Shown in pieces: positions 1-7,772 of a stretch of DNA of 45,982 bases (within the stretch, counting starts at the first letter, position 1; every line of letters starts with the position of its first letter). Location of the stretch: assembly GCA_020024265.1 (NCBI GenBank), contig JAHHTW010000016.1, positions 1 through 45,982 of the forward strand, written 5' to 3'. The translations under genes were made by a program, and so were the position numbers. Below the pieces are notes generated by a model. That model made no database searches and was not told the DNA's origin. It saw nothing but the letters and a program-made list of their open reading frames with translations. The DNA is from Anaerotignum sp. Lineage in GTDB: Bacteria > Bacillota > Clostridia > Lachnospirales > Anaerotignaceae.

Positions 1-173
1 TTGTGACAATCATCAGAGCGGTACACAAGTACAAAGACTCCAGAGAACAGTTTGAAATGAGAACACACAAGAGATTGATTGACATTCTGAGCCCTACAGC
101 TAAGACTGCTGATGCACTGAGCCGTCTGGACCTGCCCGCAGGTGTAGACATCACACTCAAAGTGATGAAGTAA
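1..173 (+). CDS. rpsJ: 30S ribosomal protein S10, 3' end only
   Basis: The window opens inside this gene. Reading from base 3 gives 56 codons ending in TAA at 171-173. The visible part includes VHKYKDSREQFEMRTHKR and ends in LDLPAGVDITLKVMK, the classic C-terminal half of S10. S10 lies in the 30S head and, as NusE, also pairs with NusB in transcription antitermination (family knowledge). It is the first gene of the S10 operon in most bacteria, so the operon promoter should lie just left of the window. A 180-base spacer separates it from rplC, unusually wide for this operon. Confidence 0.95.
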   Translation, partial: VTIIRAVHKYKDSREQFEMRTHKRLIDILSPTAKTADALSRLDLPAGVDITLKVMK

Positions 174-195
174 AAAAATCTCAAAACAACAAATG

Positions 196-323
196 GAAAT
201 CACAGGGGCAACGACCACTGATTTCAAATAAAAAGGAAATGATCCAAAACTCGGTTTATATAAGAAATGGCTGTATGCAAGCTCTTATATGAATCTAGTA
301 TGATTACCTTGAAAAAGGCAATC
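196..323 (+). other. Structured rpsJ-rplC spacer with three hairpins
   Basis: The spacer at 174-353 holds three inverted repeats. The first pairs GAAATCA (196-202) with TGATTTC (219-225). The second pairs ATATAAGA (258-265) with TCTTATAT (283-290), with a possible inner GCT/AGC pair. The third pairs GATTACCTT (302-310) with AAGGCAATC (315-323) around a GAAA loop, with one A-C mismatch. None is followed by a T-run, so none looks like an intrinsic terminator. An r-protein binding site or processing element is possible but not shown. An open frame runs from 267 into rplC, but the ribosome binding site places the rplC start at 354. Confidence 0.55.
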
Positions 324-353
324 CGCTGTAGAAAATTTAGGAGGTGCAACTAC

Positions 354-983
354 ATGAAAAAGGCTATTATGGCTAAGAAAATCGGTATGACACAGGTTTT
401 CACAGAAAATGGTGCGCTTGTACCCGTAACTGTCCTGGAAGCTGGTCAGTGCGTTGTAATCCAGAAGAAAACAATGGAAAACGACGGCTATGAAGCAATT
501 CAGGTTGGTTTTAAGGATGCAAAGGCAAAACAGGTAACAAAACCCGCTAAAGGTCATTTTGACAAAGCTGGCGTAAGCGCAAAGAAATATCTGAAGGAAT
601 TCAGACTGGACGATACATCTGCTTACGAAGTGGGTACAGAAATCAAAGCTGATATTTTTGCAGCTGGCGATAAGGTTGACGCAACAGGCGTTTCCAAAGG
701 GAAAGGCTACCAGAGCACAATCAAGAGATACAATGCGCAGAGAGGTCCTATGGGCCATGGTTCCAAATCTCACAGAGTTGTGGGTTCTATGGGTTCTTCC
801 GCTACACCAAGCCGTGTGAAAAAAGGCAAAAGAATGCCCGGTCACATGGGTAGCACACAGGTAACAATCCAGAACCTGGAAATCGTACGCGCAGATGCAG
901 AAAAGAACCTGCTGCTGATCAAAGGCGCAGTTCCCGGTCCCAAAGGTTCTGTTCTGGTAATCAAAGACAGCGTAAAGGCTTAA
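354..983 (+). CDS. rplC: 50S ribosomal protein L3
   Basis: L3 is an early-assembling 23S rRNA-binding protein whose long loop reaches towards the peptidyl transferase centre. The 209-residue product has the expected KKIGMTQVF start region (about residues 8-16) and the basic loop GVSKGKGYQSTIKRYNA near residues 112-126. The start at 354 is chosen because TTAGGAGGTGCAACTAC lies directly upstream; an ATG five codons later (369) is the only close rival. The open frame extends upstream to 267, but that stretch is hairpin-rich and has no ribosome binding site. rplD follows after 28 bases. Confidence 0.97.
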   Translation: MKKAIMAKKIGMTQVFTENGALVPVTVLEAGQCVVIQKKTMENDGYEAIQVGFKDAKAKQVTKPAKGHFDKAGVSAKKYLKEFRLDDTSAYEVGTEIKADIFAAGDKVDATGVSKGKGYQSTIKRYNAQRGPMGHGSKSHRVVGSMGSSATPSRVKKGKRMPGHMGSTQVTIQNLEIVRADAEKNLLLIKGAVPGPKGSVLVIKDSVKA

Positions 984-1011
984 TGAAACTTTACGAAAGG
1001 AGGAAACTAAC

Positions 1012-1632
1012 ATGGCAAATGTTGCAGTAATGAACATGAAAGGCGAACAGGTAGGCACCATCGACCTGAACGACGCTATTTTCGGCATAGAAGCAAATGA
1101 ACACGTAATGCACATGGCAGTTGTGCAGTATCTGGCAAACCAGAGACAGGGCACACAGTCCACAAAAACTCGTGCAGAAGTACGTGGTGGTGGTAGAAAA
1201 CCTTGGAGACAGAAAGGTACTGGTAGAGCAAGACAGGGCTCCATCCGTTCCCCTCAGTGGGTTGGCGGTGGCGTAGTATTCGCTCCCAAGCCCAGAGATT
1301 ACTCCTTCAAAATGAACAAGAAGGTAAAAAGACTGGCTTTACAGTCTGCATTGTCTACAAAGGTACAGGAAGGCAAAATCATCGTTCTGGATGAACTGAG
1401 CCTGGCTGAAGTAAAGACAAAAGAAATGGCAAAGGTACTGTCCAGCATCAACTGTGGCAAAGCACTGATCGTTATGGATGGCACAAACACAAACGTAATG
1501 CTTTCCGCTAGAAACATCCCTGATGTAAAGACAGCTTCCGTAAGCACAATCAATGTATATGACCTGCTGAAATACAACACTCTGGTTGTAACAAAAGAAG
1601 CAGTTGCAAAAATCGAGGAGGTGTACGCATAA
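1012..1632 (+). CDS. rplD: 50S ribosomal protein L4
   Basis: L4 lines the polypeptide exit tunnel and in many bacteria represses its own S10 operon. The 206-residue product carries the diagnostic basic extended loop, about residues 54-90, including RGGGRKPWRQKGTGRARQG and WVGGGVVF, which inserts into 23S rRNA. A strong AAAGGAGG site precedes the ATG. The stop codon TAA shares its last base with the ATG of rplW, so translation of the two is probably coupled. Length and sequence are ordinary for the family. Confidence 0.97.
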   Translation: MANVAVMNMKGEQVGTIDLNDAIFGIEANEHVMHMAVVQYLANQRQGTQSTKTRAEVRGGGRKPWRQKGTGRARQGSIRSPQWVGGGVVFAPKPRDYSFKMNKKVKRLALQSALSTKVQEGKIIVLDELSLAEVKTKEMAKVLSSINCGKALIVMDGTNTNVMLSARNIPDVKTASVSTINVYDLLKYNTLVVTKEAVAKIEEVYA

Positions 1633-1931
1633 TGGCAGATCTGAGATATTATGACGTAATCTTGAAACCCGTAATCACAGAAAACAGTATGGCTGTTCTG
1701 GATGATAAGAAATATACCTTCCTGGTACACCCCGATGCAACAAAAACACAGGTGAAGGAAGCAGTAGAAAAAATGTTTGAAGGCGCAAAGGTAGCAGCTG
1801 TAAACACAATGAACTACAGCGGCAAGCCCAAAAGACGTGGCTACATCTTTGGCAAAACAAAAAAATTCAAAAAAGCAGTTGTAAAATTGACAGCTGACAG
1901 CAAAGATATCGAAATCTTCCAGGGTATGTAA
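1632..1931 (+). CDS. rplW: 50S ribosomal protein L23
   Basis: L23 sits at the tunnel exit, where it docks trigger factor and signal recognition particle. The 99-residue product has the family pattern: YYDVILKPVITENSM at the N-terminus and the RNA-binding stretch KRRGYIFGKTKKFKKAVVKL near the C-terminus. The start overlaps the rplD stop by one base, and the GAGGTG preceding it lies within the rplD 3' end. An 87-base spacer follows before rplB, containing a small ACACG/CGTGT hairpin with a GAAA loop at 1969-1982. Confidence 0.96.
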   Translation: MADLRYYDVILKPVITENSMAVLDDKKYTFLVHPDATKTQVKEAVEKMFEGAKVAAVNTMNYSGKPKRRGYIFGKTKKFKKAVVKLTADSKDIEIFQGM

Positions 1932-2018
1932 TTGCCTTACCCGGAAGATATTTCCAAAAACGCAAAACACACGGAAACGTGTAGACAGATAAATTAGTTA
2001 TCGAAAGGAGTGGAAGAA

Positions 2019-2849
2019 ATGGCAATTAAAAGATATAAGCCATATACACCGTCCAGAAGACACATGACAGTGTCTGCATTTGATGAAATTACAAAATCCA
2101 CGCCCGAGAAATCTCTGGTGGTACACCTGAAGAAACACTCTGGCAGAAACAATCAGGGTAAAATCACAGTTCGTCATAAAGGCGGCGGCGCAACGATTAA
2201 ATACAGAATGGTTGACTTCAAACGCAACAAAGACGGCATCCCCGCAACGGTAAAGGCGATCGAATACGATCCAAACAGAACAGCAAACATTGCTTTGATC
2301 GCATACGCTGACGGCGTAAAATCCTATATTCTGGCACCTGTTGGCCTGAAGGTTGGCGACAGCCTGATGAACGGTGCAGAAGCAGAAGTAAAACTGGGCA
2401 ACACACTGCCTATGAGCAAAATCCCTGTGGGCGCAAGCATCCACAACATCGAAATGAAACCCGGCAAGGGCGGCCAGCTGGTTCGTTCCGCTGGTAACGT
2501 AGCACAGCTGATGGCAAAAGAAGGCAAATACGCTACAGTAAAACTGCCTTCCGGCGAAATGAGAATGTTGCCGATTGAATGCAGAGCAACCATCGGTCAG
2601 GTTGGTAACATCGACCACGAACTGATTCACATTGGTAAAGCTGGTAGAAAACGTCATATGGGTATCAGACCTACAGTAAGAGGTTCCGTAATGAACCCCA
2701 ACGATCACCCTCATGGTGGTGGTGAAGGTAGAGCGCCTATCGGTCGTCCATCTCCGATGACACCTTGGGGCAAACCTGCAATGGGTTACAAAACCAGAAA
2801 CAAACACAAAGCTTCCAACAAATATATCGTTCGCCGCAGAAACGGCTAA
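2019..2849 (+). CDS. rplB: 50S ribosomal protein L2
   Basis: L2 is needed for subunit joining and supports peptidyl transferase activity. The 276-residue product starts MAIKRYKPYTPSRRHM and carries the highly conserved HPHGGGEGR block (about residues 230-238), with the histidine linked to peptidyl transfer in E. coli L2, then a basic C-terminus RNKHKASNKYIVRRRNG. I use ATG 2019, eight bases after AAAGGAG; a GTG at 2010 would overlap the Shine-Dalgarno. A strong spacer hairpin follows the stop codon. Confidence 0.97.
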   Translation: MAIKRYKPYTPSRRHMTVSAFDEITKSTPEKSLVVHLKKHSGRNNQGKITVRHKGGGATIKYRMVDFKRNKDGIPATVKAIEYDPNRTANIALIAYADGVKSYILAPVGLKVGDSLMNGAEAEVKLGNTLPMSKIPVGASIHNIEMKPGKGGQLVRSAGNVAQLMAKEGKYATVKLPSGEMRMLPIECRATIGQVGNIDHELIHIGKAGRKRHMGIRPTVRGSVMNPNDHPHGGGEGRAPIGRPSPMTPWGKPAMGYKTRNKHKASNKYIVRRRNG

Positions 2850-2860
2850 TGCATTTCGAT

Positions 2861-2878
2861 GTGCCGCATAAGCGGCAC
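2861..2878 (+). other. GC-rich spacer hairpin between rplB and rpsS
   Basis: GTGCCGC (2861-2867) pairs perfectly with GCGGCAC (2872-2878) around the loop ATAA. An outer ATTTC/GAAAT pairing is also possible. The next bases are AGAGCATG, with no T-run, so it is not a normal intrinsic terminator. It lies 11 bases after the rplB stop and 37 bases before the rpsS start. Role unknown; it could stop 3'-5' exonucleases or mark a processing site. Confidence 0.6.
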
Positions 2879-2915
2879 AGAGCATGAAATTCAAGGAAAC
2901 AAGGAGGATGAAATC

Positions 2916-3200
2916 ATGAGCAGATCACTGAAAAAGGGACCTTTCGCTGACGATCATCTGCTGAAGAAAATTGATGCAATGAACGCAGCAGGCGAAAAGA
3001 ACGTAATCAAGACATGGTCTCGCCGTTCCACCATTTACCCCGATATGATCGGTCATACAATCGCGGTATACGACGGCAGAAGACATGTTCCCGTATATAT
3101 TACAGAAGATATGGTAGGCCACAAACTGGGTGAGTTCGCACTGACAAGAACTTACAGAGGCCACGGCAAAGATGCAGAAAAGAAATCCAGAGTTCGTTAA
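2916..3200 (+). CDS. rpsS: 30S ribosomal protein S19
   Basis: S19 forms a complex with S13 in the head of the 30S subunit near the A-site tRNA. The 94-residue product begins MSRSLKKGPFADDHLLKKI and holds the family signature HTIAVYDGRRHVPVYITEDM followed by GHKLGEF and TRTYRGH. ATG 2916 is preceded by AAGGAGGATGAAATC; the open frame extends back to 2859, but that part covers the spacer hairpin. rplV follows after 29 bases. Confidence 0.96.
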   Translation: MSRSLKKGPFADDHLLKKIDAMNAAGEKNVIKTWSRRSTIYPDMIGHTIAVYDGRRHVPVYITEDMVGHKLGEFALTRTYRGHGKDAEKKSRVR

Positions 3201-3229
3201 TCAGTTTTGATGGAAAGGAGGTTTCGGTC

Positions 3230-3619
3230 ATGGCAAAAGGTCATAGAAGCCAAATAAAGAAAGAAAGAAATATTGCAACCCAAGAAAAAAGACCCCACGC
3301 TACTGCAAAATACGTTGGTATCCCTGCACCCAAGGCGAAAATTGTTTTGGATCAGATCAAGGGTAAAGACGTTGCAACCGCAGCAGCAGTGTTGAATTAT
3401 TCTCCAAGATACGCTTCTGAAATCATTGCGAAGGTATTGAAATCCGCAGTGGCAAACGCAGAAAACAACTTGGGTATGGACGTGAGCAAACTGTATGTAG
3501 AAGAGGTAAGTGCAAATCAGGGCCCTACAATGAAGAGAATTCAGCCTAGAGCACAGGGCAGAGCTTACCGCATATTGAAGAGATCTTGCCACATTTCCAT
3601 CATCCTCAATGAGAGATAA
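3230..3619 (+). CDS. rplV: 50S ribosomal protein L22
   Basis: L22 contributes a beta-hairpin to the exit tunnel, where macrolide-resistance changes often fall. The 129-residue product has the Lachnospirales-like start MAKGHRSQIKKERN, the core SAVANAENNLGMDVSKLYVEE, and the diagnostic tunnel-hairpin segment GPTMKRIQPRAQGRAYRI near the C-terminus. AAAGGAGG precedes the ATG at close spacing. rpsC starts 17 bases downstream. Confidence 0.96.
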   Translation: MAKGHRSQIKKERNIATQEKRPHATAKYVGIPAPKAKIVLDQIKGKDVATAAAVLNYSPRYASEIIAKVLKSAVANAENNLGMDVSKLYVEEVSANQGPTMKRIQPRAQGRAYRILKRSCHISIILNER

Positions 3620-3636
3620 GGATAAGGAGGTACACA

Positions 3637-4296
3637 ATGGGACAGAAAGTAAATCCGCATGGATTAAGAGTGGGCATCATCAAAGACTGGGACAGCAAAT
3701 GGTACGCTGAAAAAGACTTTGCTGATTGTCTGGTAGAAGATGTTAAAATCAGAAAATTTATCAAAAAGAAACTCTACGATGCTGGTATTTCCAAAATCGG
3801 TATCGAAAGAACAGCTGGTCGTGTAAAGATCAGTGTATATACAGCAAAACCCGGTATTGTAATCGGTAAAAACGGTCAGGCTATTGAACAGCTCAAAGGC
3901 GAAATCCAGAAGATGACAAGCCAGAAAGTATTCGTAAACATCGAAGAAATCAAAAGACCTGAAACAGATGCACAGCTGGTAGCTGAAAACATTGCATTAC
4001 AGCTGGAAAACCGTGTAACTTTCCGTCGTGCAATGAAACAGGCTATGGGCAGAACAATGAAGTTCGGTGCTAAGGGTATCAAGACAGCAGTAAGCGGTCG
4101 TCTGGGCGGTGCAGATATTGCTCGTACAGAAAGCTACCACGAAGGTACCATTCCCCTTCAGACACTGCGTGCAGATATTGACTACGGTTTCGCAGAAGCT
4201 GACACCACATATGGCAAACTGGGCGTAAAGGTTTGGGTATACAAAGGTGAAGTGCTTCCCGTAAAAGCATCCAAGAAGGAAGGAGGCGCGAAGTAA
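3637..4296 (+). CDS. rpsC: 30S ribosomal protein S3
   Basis: S3 helps form the mRNA entry channel and its helicase activity. The 219-residue product starts with the invariant MGQKVNPHGLRVGII. It has a KH RNA-binding domain with the IGKNG loop at residues 76-80 and a C-terminal domain with RTESYHEGTIPLQTLRADIDYG. AAGGAGG lies seven bases before the ATG. rplP begins two bases after the stop, with its ribosome binding site inside the rpsC 3' end, which suggests coupling. Confidence 0.97.
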   Translation: MGQKVNPHGLRVGIIKDWDSKWYAEKDFADCLVEDVKIRKFIKKKLYDAGISKIGIERTAGRVKISVYTAKPGIVIGKNGQAIEQLKGEIQKMTSQKVFVNIEEIKRPETDAQLVAENIALQLENRVTFRRAMKQAMGRTMKFGAKGIKTAVSGRLGGADIARTESYHEGTIPLQTLRADIDYGFAEADTTYGKLGVKVWVYKGEVLPVKASKKEGGAK

Positions 4297-4298
4297 TT

Positions 4299-4736
4299 AT
4301 GTTAATGCCTAAGAGAGTAAAACATCGTAAACAGCAGAGAGGCTCCATGAAGGGTCGTGCTTACAGAGGTAACAAAGTTACTTACGGTGAATTTGGTATC
4401 ATGGCTATGGAACCTAGTTGGATTACATCCAACCAGATTGAAGCAGCACGTGTTGCGATGACAAGATATATCAAACGTGGCGGTGATGTTTGGATTAAAA
4501 TTTTCCCTGACAAACCCGTTTCCGCAAAACCGATCGGTACTCGTATGGGTTCCGGTAAAGGCGCTCCCGAATATTGGGTAGCAGTAGTAAAACCCGGCAG
4601 AGTTATGTTTGAAATCGGCGGGGTAGCAGAAGAAACAGCAAGAGAAGCACTCAGACTGGCAATCCATAAGCTGCCGATTAAGTGCAAAATCGTTTCCAAG
4701 GCAGAAGCAGCAGAAATGGCAGGTGATCATCAGTGA
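4299..4736 (+). CDS. rplP: 50S ribosomal protein L16
   Basis: L16 shapes the A-site side of the large subunit and contacts tRNA. The 145-residue product opens MLMPKRVKHRKQQRGSMKGR and carries the family blocks WITSNQIEAARVAMTRYIKRGG and PVSAKPIGTRMGSGKGAPEYW. Its Shine-Dalgarno, AAGGAGG, lies in the end of rpsC. The TGA stop overlaps the GTG of rpmC by four bases (GTGA), a common coupling arrangement. Confidence 0.97.
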   Translation: MLMPKRVKHRKQQRGSMKGRAYRGNKVTYGEFGIMAMEPSWITSNQIEAARVAMTRYIKRGGDVWIKIFPDKPVSAKPIGTRMGSGKGAPEYWVAVVKPGRVMFEIGGVAEETAREALRLAIHKLPIKCKIVSKAEAAEMAGDHQ

Positions 4737-4942
4737 AAACAAAAGGTTATGTGAATGAATTGATGGGTAAAACTGCAGATGAATTACAGAAGGACCTTGT
4801 TTCCGCTAAGAAAGAATTGTTCAACCTGAGATTCCAGAATGCAACCAATCAGTTGGATAACACAGCAAGAATCAAGGAAGTTCGCAAGAACATCGCAAGA
4901 ATCCAGACAGTTATGACACAGAAAGCAAGAACAGCAGAATAA
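4733..4942 (+). CDS. rpmC: 50S ribosomal protein L29
   Basis: L29 is a small two-helix protein next to L23 at the tunnel exit. The 69-residue product shows the L29 pattern, with KELFNLRFQNATNQLDNTARIKEVRKNIARIQT over about residues 27-60. The start is GTG at 4733, overlapping the rplP stop by four bases. No strong separate ribosome binding site is visible (only AGGTG), so translation probably depends on rplP. Positions of downstream ATGs would truncate the first helix. Confidence 0.93.
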   Translation: MKTKGYVNELMGKTADELQKDLVSAKKELFNLRFQNATNQLDNTARIKEVRKNIARIQTVMTQKARTAE

Positions 4943-4972
4943 GTATTGGTTTAGCGAAAGGAGGCACATGAC

Positions 4973-5230
4973 GTGGAAGAAAGAAATCTTCGTAAAACCA
5001 GAATCGGTAGAGTAGTCAGTGACAAAATGGATAAGACAATCGTTGTTGCTGTAGAAGATAAAGTAAAACACCCTTTGTATGGTAAGATTGTAAATAGAAC
5101 TTACAAGCTGAAAGCACACGATGAAAACAACGAATGTGGCATCGGCGACCGTGTAAAAGTTATGGAAACAAGACCTCTGTCCAAAGACAAGAGATGGAGA
5201 CTCGTAAGCATTATTGAAAAAGCAAAATAA
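4973..5230 (+). CDS. rpsQ: 30S ribosomal protein S17
   Basis: S17 is a primary 16S rRNA-binding protein with an OB fold. The 85-residue product has the signature RKTRIGRVVSDKMDKTIVVAVE at the N-terminus (about residues 7-28) and VKVMETRPLSKDKRWRLV near the C-terminus. It starts with GTG at 4973; the AAAGGAGG at about 4958-4965 has good spacing. The ATG at 4968 is in another frame and is not used. Confidence 0.95.
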   Translation: MEERNLRKTRIGRVVSDKMDKTIVVAVEDKVKHPLYGKIVNRTYKLKAHDENNECGIGDRVKVMETRPLSKDKRWRLVSIIEKAK

Positions 5231-5253
5231 TAAGGCAGAGAGGAGGAATTCAG

Positions 5254-5622
5254 ATGGTTCAGCAGGAAACCAGATTAAAGGTAGCAGACAATTCAGGAGC
5301 AAAAGAACTTCTTTGCATCAGAGTTCTTGGTGGTTCTACCAGAAGATATGCAGGAGTTGGCGATATTATTGTAGCTGCGGTTAAAGATGCAACACCCGGC
5401 GGTGTTGTAAAAAAAGGCGATGTTGTGAAAGCAGTTGTAGTAAGAACTGTTCATTCTATCGGCAGACCAGATGGCAGCTATATCAAATTTGACGAAAATG
5501 CAGCAGTTATCATCAAAGATGACAAGAACCCTAGAGGTACTCGTATCTTTGGGCCAGTTGCAAGAGAACTGAGAGAAAAACAGTTCATGAAGATTCTTTC
5601 TCTGGCACCAGAAGTATTATAA
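5254..5622 (+). CDS. rplN: 50S ribosomal protein L14
   Basis: L14 lies at the subunit interface, forms bridge B8 with 16S rRNA and is the site bound by the silencing factor RsfS. The 122-residue length is exactly the family standard. It starts MVQQETRLKVADNSGAKEL and contains RRYAGVGDIIVAAVKDATPGG, VVVRTVHSIGRPDGSYIKFDEN and the conserved C-terminal KILSLAPEVL. AGAGGAGG precedes the ATG. rplX follows 13 bases later. Confidence 0.97.
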   Translation: MVQQETRLKVADNSGAKELLCIRVLGGSTRRYAGVGDIIVAAVKDATPGGVVKKGDVVKAVVVRTVHSIGRPDGSYIKFDENAAVIIKDDKNPRGTRIFGPVARELREKQFMKILSLAPEVL

Positions 5623-5635
5623 GGAGGTGTGTTAG

Positions 5636-5947
5636 GTGGCGAACTTGAAATTAAAAACAGGCGATAAGGTAGTTGTAATCGCTGGTAAAGATAAAGGCAA
5701 AGAAGGTAAAATCCTTCATGTAGATAGAAAAAATAATCGCGTGATCGTAGAAGGCGTAAACATGATTTCCAAACACACAAAACCCTCCATGCAGAACCAG
5801 CAGGGCGGTATCGTGAAGAAGGAAGGTTCCATCAATGCTTCCAACGTAATGTATCTGCACAACGGCAAGAGAACACGTCTGGGCGCTATGATCAAAGATG
5901 GCAAAAAGGTTAGAGTAGCAAAAACAACAGGCGAAGTAATCGACTGA
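5636..5947 (+). CDS. rplX: 50S ribosomal protein L24
   Basis: L24 is an early assembly initiator that binds 23S rRNA near the 5' end. The 103-residue product has an N-terminal KOW motif (LKTGDKVVVIAGKDKGKEGK, about residues 4-23) and the middle block NRVIVEGVNMISKHTKPS. It starts with GTG at 5636, following AAGGAGG within the rplN stop region. rplE follows after 21 bases. Confidence 0.96.
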   Translation: MANLKLKTGDKVVVIAGKDKGKEGKILHVDRKNNRVIVEGVNMISKHTKPSMQNQQGGIVKKEGSINASNVMYLHNGKRTRLGAMIKDGKKVRVAKTTGEVID

Positions 5948-5968
5948 TCGCTGGAAAGGAGGTAAACA

Positions 5969-6508
5969 ATGAGCAGATTAAGAGATTTCTACAATACAGA
6001 AGTCATCCCTGAAATGACAAAGAAATTTTCCTATAAAAATACACTGGCTGTACCCAAAATCGAAAAGATTATCATCAACATGGGTGTTGGTGAAGCCAGA
6101 GAAAATGCAAAGGTTCTGGACGGTGCTGTAAAGGATATGGCAATCATCTCCGGTCAGAAGCCCCTTGTAACAAAAGCTAAAAAGTCCGTAGCAAACTTCA
6201 AACTGCGTGAAGGCATGAACATCGGCTGCAAGGTTACCCTCAGAGGCGATAGAATGTATGAATTTGCTGACAGACTGATCAACATCGCACTGCCTCGTGT
6301 ACGTGACTTCCGTGGTGTTAAGGCAAACAGCTTTGACGGCAGAGGCAACTACACAATGGGTATCAAAGAACAGCTGATCTTCCCCGAAATCGAATACGAT
6401 AAAGTAGACAAAATCAGAGGCATGGACATCGTTTTTGTTACAACAGCAAAAACAGATGAAGAAGCAAGAGAACTGCTGAAACTGTTCGGTATGCCATTCG
6501 CAAAATAA
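5969..6508 (+). CDS. rplE: 50S ribosomal protein L5
   Basis: L5 binds 5S rRNA in the central protuberance and contacts P-site tRNA. The 179-residue product has the standard length and landmarks: IEKIIINMGVGEA (about residues 31-43), GQKPLVTKAKKSVANFKLREG, and the C-terminal block GIKEQLIFPEIEYDKVDKIRGMDI. GGAAAGGAGG precedes the ATG. The zinc-type S14 gene begins 13 bases after the stop. Confidence 0.97.
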   Translation: MSRLRDFYNTEVIPEMTKKFSYKNTLAVPKIEKIIINMGVGEARENAKVLDGAVKDMAIISGQKPLVTKAKKSVANFKLREGMNIGCKVTLRGDRMYEFADRLINIALPRVRDFRGVKANSFDGRGNYTMGIKEQLIFPEIEYDKVDKIRGMDIVFVTTAKTDEEARELLKLFGMPFAK

Positions 6509-6521
6509 GGGAGGGACAAAA

Positions 6522-6707
6522 ATGGCTAAAAAATCTATGAAAGTAAAGCAGCAGAGAAAAGCAAAATTCTCTACACAGGCTTATACACGTTGCAGAGTTT
6601 GCGGCAGACCCCACTCTGTACTGAGAAAATATGGAATTTGCCGTATTTGCTTCCGTGAATTGGCATACAAAGGCCAGATTCCCGGCGTAAAGAAAGCAAG
6701 CTGGTAA
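6522..6707 (+). CDS. rpsZ: 30S ribosomal protein S14, zinc-binding form
   Basis: This is the short (61-residue) C+ form of S14, a head protein needed for late 30S assembly. Four cysteines in two CxxC pairs (C24, C27, C40, C43) form the zinc ribbon, followed by FRELAYKGQIPGVKKASW. The short zinc form is the usual one in Firmicutes and can be replaced under zinc starvation by a longer zinc-free paralogue; none is visible here. The ATG follows GGGAGG. Confidence 0.96.
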   Translation: MAKKSMKVKQQRKAKFSTQAYTRCRVCGRPHSVLRKYGICRICFRELAYKGQIPGVKKASW

Positions 6708-6726
6708 ACGAAAGGAGGAATTGACA

Positions 6727-7128
6727 ATGTCCATGAGCGACCCTATCGCAGATATGCTCACAAGAATCAGAAATGGTAATATTGCGAAACACGATACAGT
6801 AGATGTTCCTTCTTCCAAGATGAAGAAAGCAATTGCGGACATTTTGACAAAAGAAGGTTATGTAAAGGGCTACGAAGTGATCGAAGACGGTATCAAGTCT
6901 ACACTGCGTATCAGCCTGAAATACGGTGCGGATAAGAACGAAAAGGTTATCGTAGGCCTTAAGAGAATTTCCAAACCCGGTCTGAGAGTTTTCGCTGGCA
7001 AGGATGAACTGCCCAAAGTTTTGGGTGGTCTGGGAATGGCAATCATTTCCACAAGCCAAGGCTTGATGACAGATAAAGAAGCAAGAAAAGCAGGCGTTGG
7101 CGGCGAAGTTGTTGCTTTCGTTTGGTAA
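6727..7128 (+). CDS. rpsH: 30S ribosomal protein S8
   Basis: S8 binds the central domain of 16S rRNA and in E. coli represses the spc operon. The 133-residue product includes SDPIADMLTRIRNGN near the N-terminus and the signature ISTSQGLMTDKEARKAGVGGEVVAFVW at the C-terminus. ATG 6727 has ideal spacing to AAAGGAGG; TTG 6721 is too close to it, and ATG 6733 is further away but possible. Confidence 0.96.
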   Translation: MSMSDPIADMLTRIRNGNIAKHDTVDVPSSKMKKAIADILTKEGYVKGYEVIEDGIKSTLRISLKYGADKNEKVIVGLKRISKPGLRVFAGKDELPKVLGGLGMAIISTSQGLMTDKEARKAGVGGEVVAFVW

Positions 7129-7160
7129 GAATAATCGACAGATATTAGGAGGTGCAGACC

Positions 7161-7703
7161 ATGTCAAGAATCGGTAAATTGCCCGTAGCAGTACCTGCCG
7201 GTGTTGAAGTAAAGATCGGTGCAGAAAACCTGCTGACAGTGAAAGGCCCCAAAGGCACACTGGAAAGAAAATTATCCGCTGACATGCATATCGCAATGGA
7301 AGATGGTCAGATTGTGGTTACAAGACCCAACGACCTGAAGAAAAATAAAGCATTACACGGCCTGACAAGAACACTGATCTACAACATGATTGTTGGCGTG
7401 ACTCAGGGTTACGAAAAGACTTTGGAAATCAACGGTGTTGGTTACAGAGCAGCAAAGTCCGGTAAAAAGCTGACACTGACACTGGGTTACTCCCATCCTG
7501 TGGAAATGGAAGATCCCGAAGGTGTGGAAACAACCTTAGACGGTACAAACAAAATCATTGTTAAGGGTATTGACAAAGAAAAAGTTGGACAGTTTGCAGC
7601 TGAAATCAGAACAAAACGTCCCCCCGAACCCTATAAAGGCAAAGGTATTAAATACTCTGACGAACATATCAGACGTAAAGTTGGTAAGACCGGTAAGAAA
7701 TAA
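7161..7703 (+). CDS. rplF: 50S ribosomal protein L6
   Basis: L6 lies near the sarcin-ricin loop and the factor-binding region. The 180-residue product starts MSRIGKLPVAVPAGVEV and carries the C-terminal signature RPPEPYKGKGIKYSDEHIRR. TTAGGAGGTGCAGACC precedes the ATG at 7161; an in-frame GTG at 7152 lies inside the ribosome binding site. A 69-base spacer to rplR follows, with only a weak CTGC/GCAG pairing. Confidence 0.96.
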   Translation: MSRIGKLPVAVPAGVEVKIGAENLLTVKGPKGTLERKLSADMHIAMEDGQIVVTRPNDLKKNKALHGLTRTLIYNMIVGVTQGYEKTLEINGVGYRAAKSGKKLTLTLGYSHPVEMEDPEGVETTLDGTNKIIVKGIDKEKVGQFAAEIRTKRPPEPYKGKGIKYSDEHIRRKVGKTGKK

Positions 7704-7772
7704 TCCTGCAAAGGCAGCATGATTGTTTATATCGGAAAGTGACTGATTTTTAAGAAACGGAGTGAAAATACT

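Noticed and set aside
285..1244. Long - strand open frame of 319 codons
   Set aside because: Lies antisense to rplC and rplD, which are certain. Cysteine- and phenylalanine-rich composition is typical of a shadow frame.
1998..2894. Long - strand open frame of 298 codons
   Set aside because: Antisense to rplB, which has a clear start and conserved motifs.
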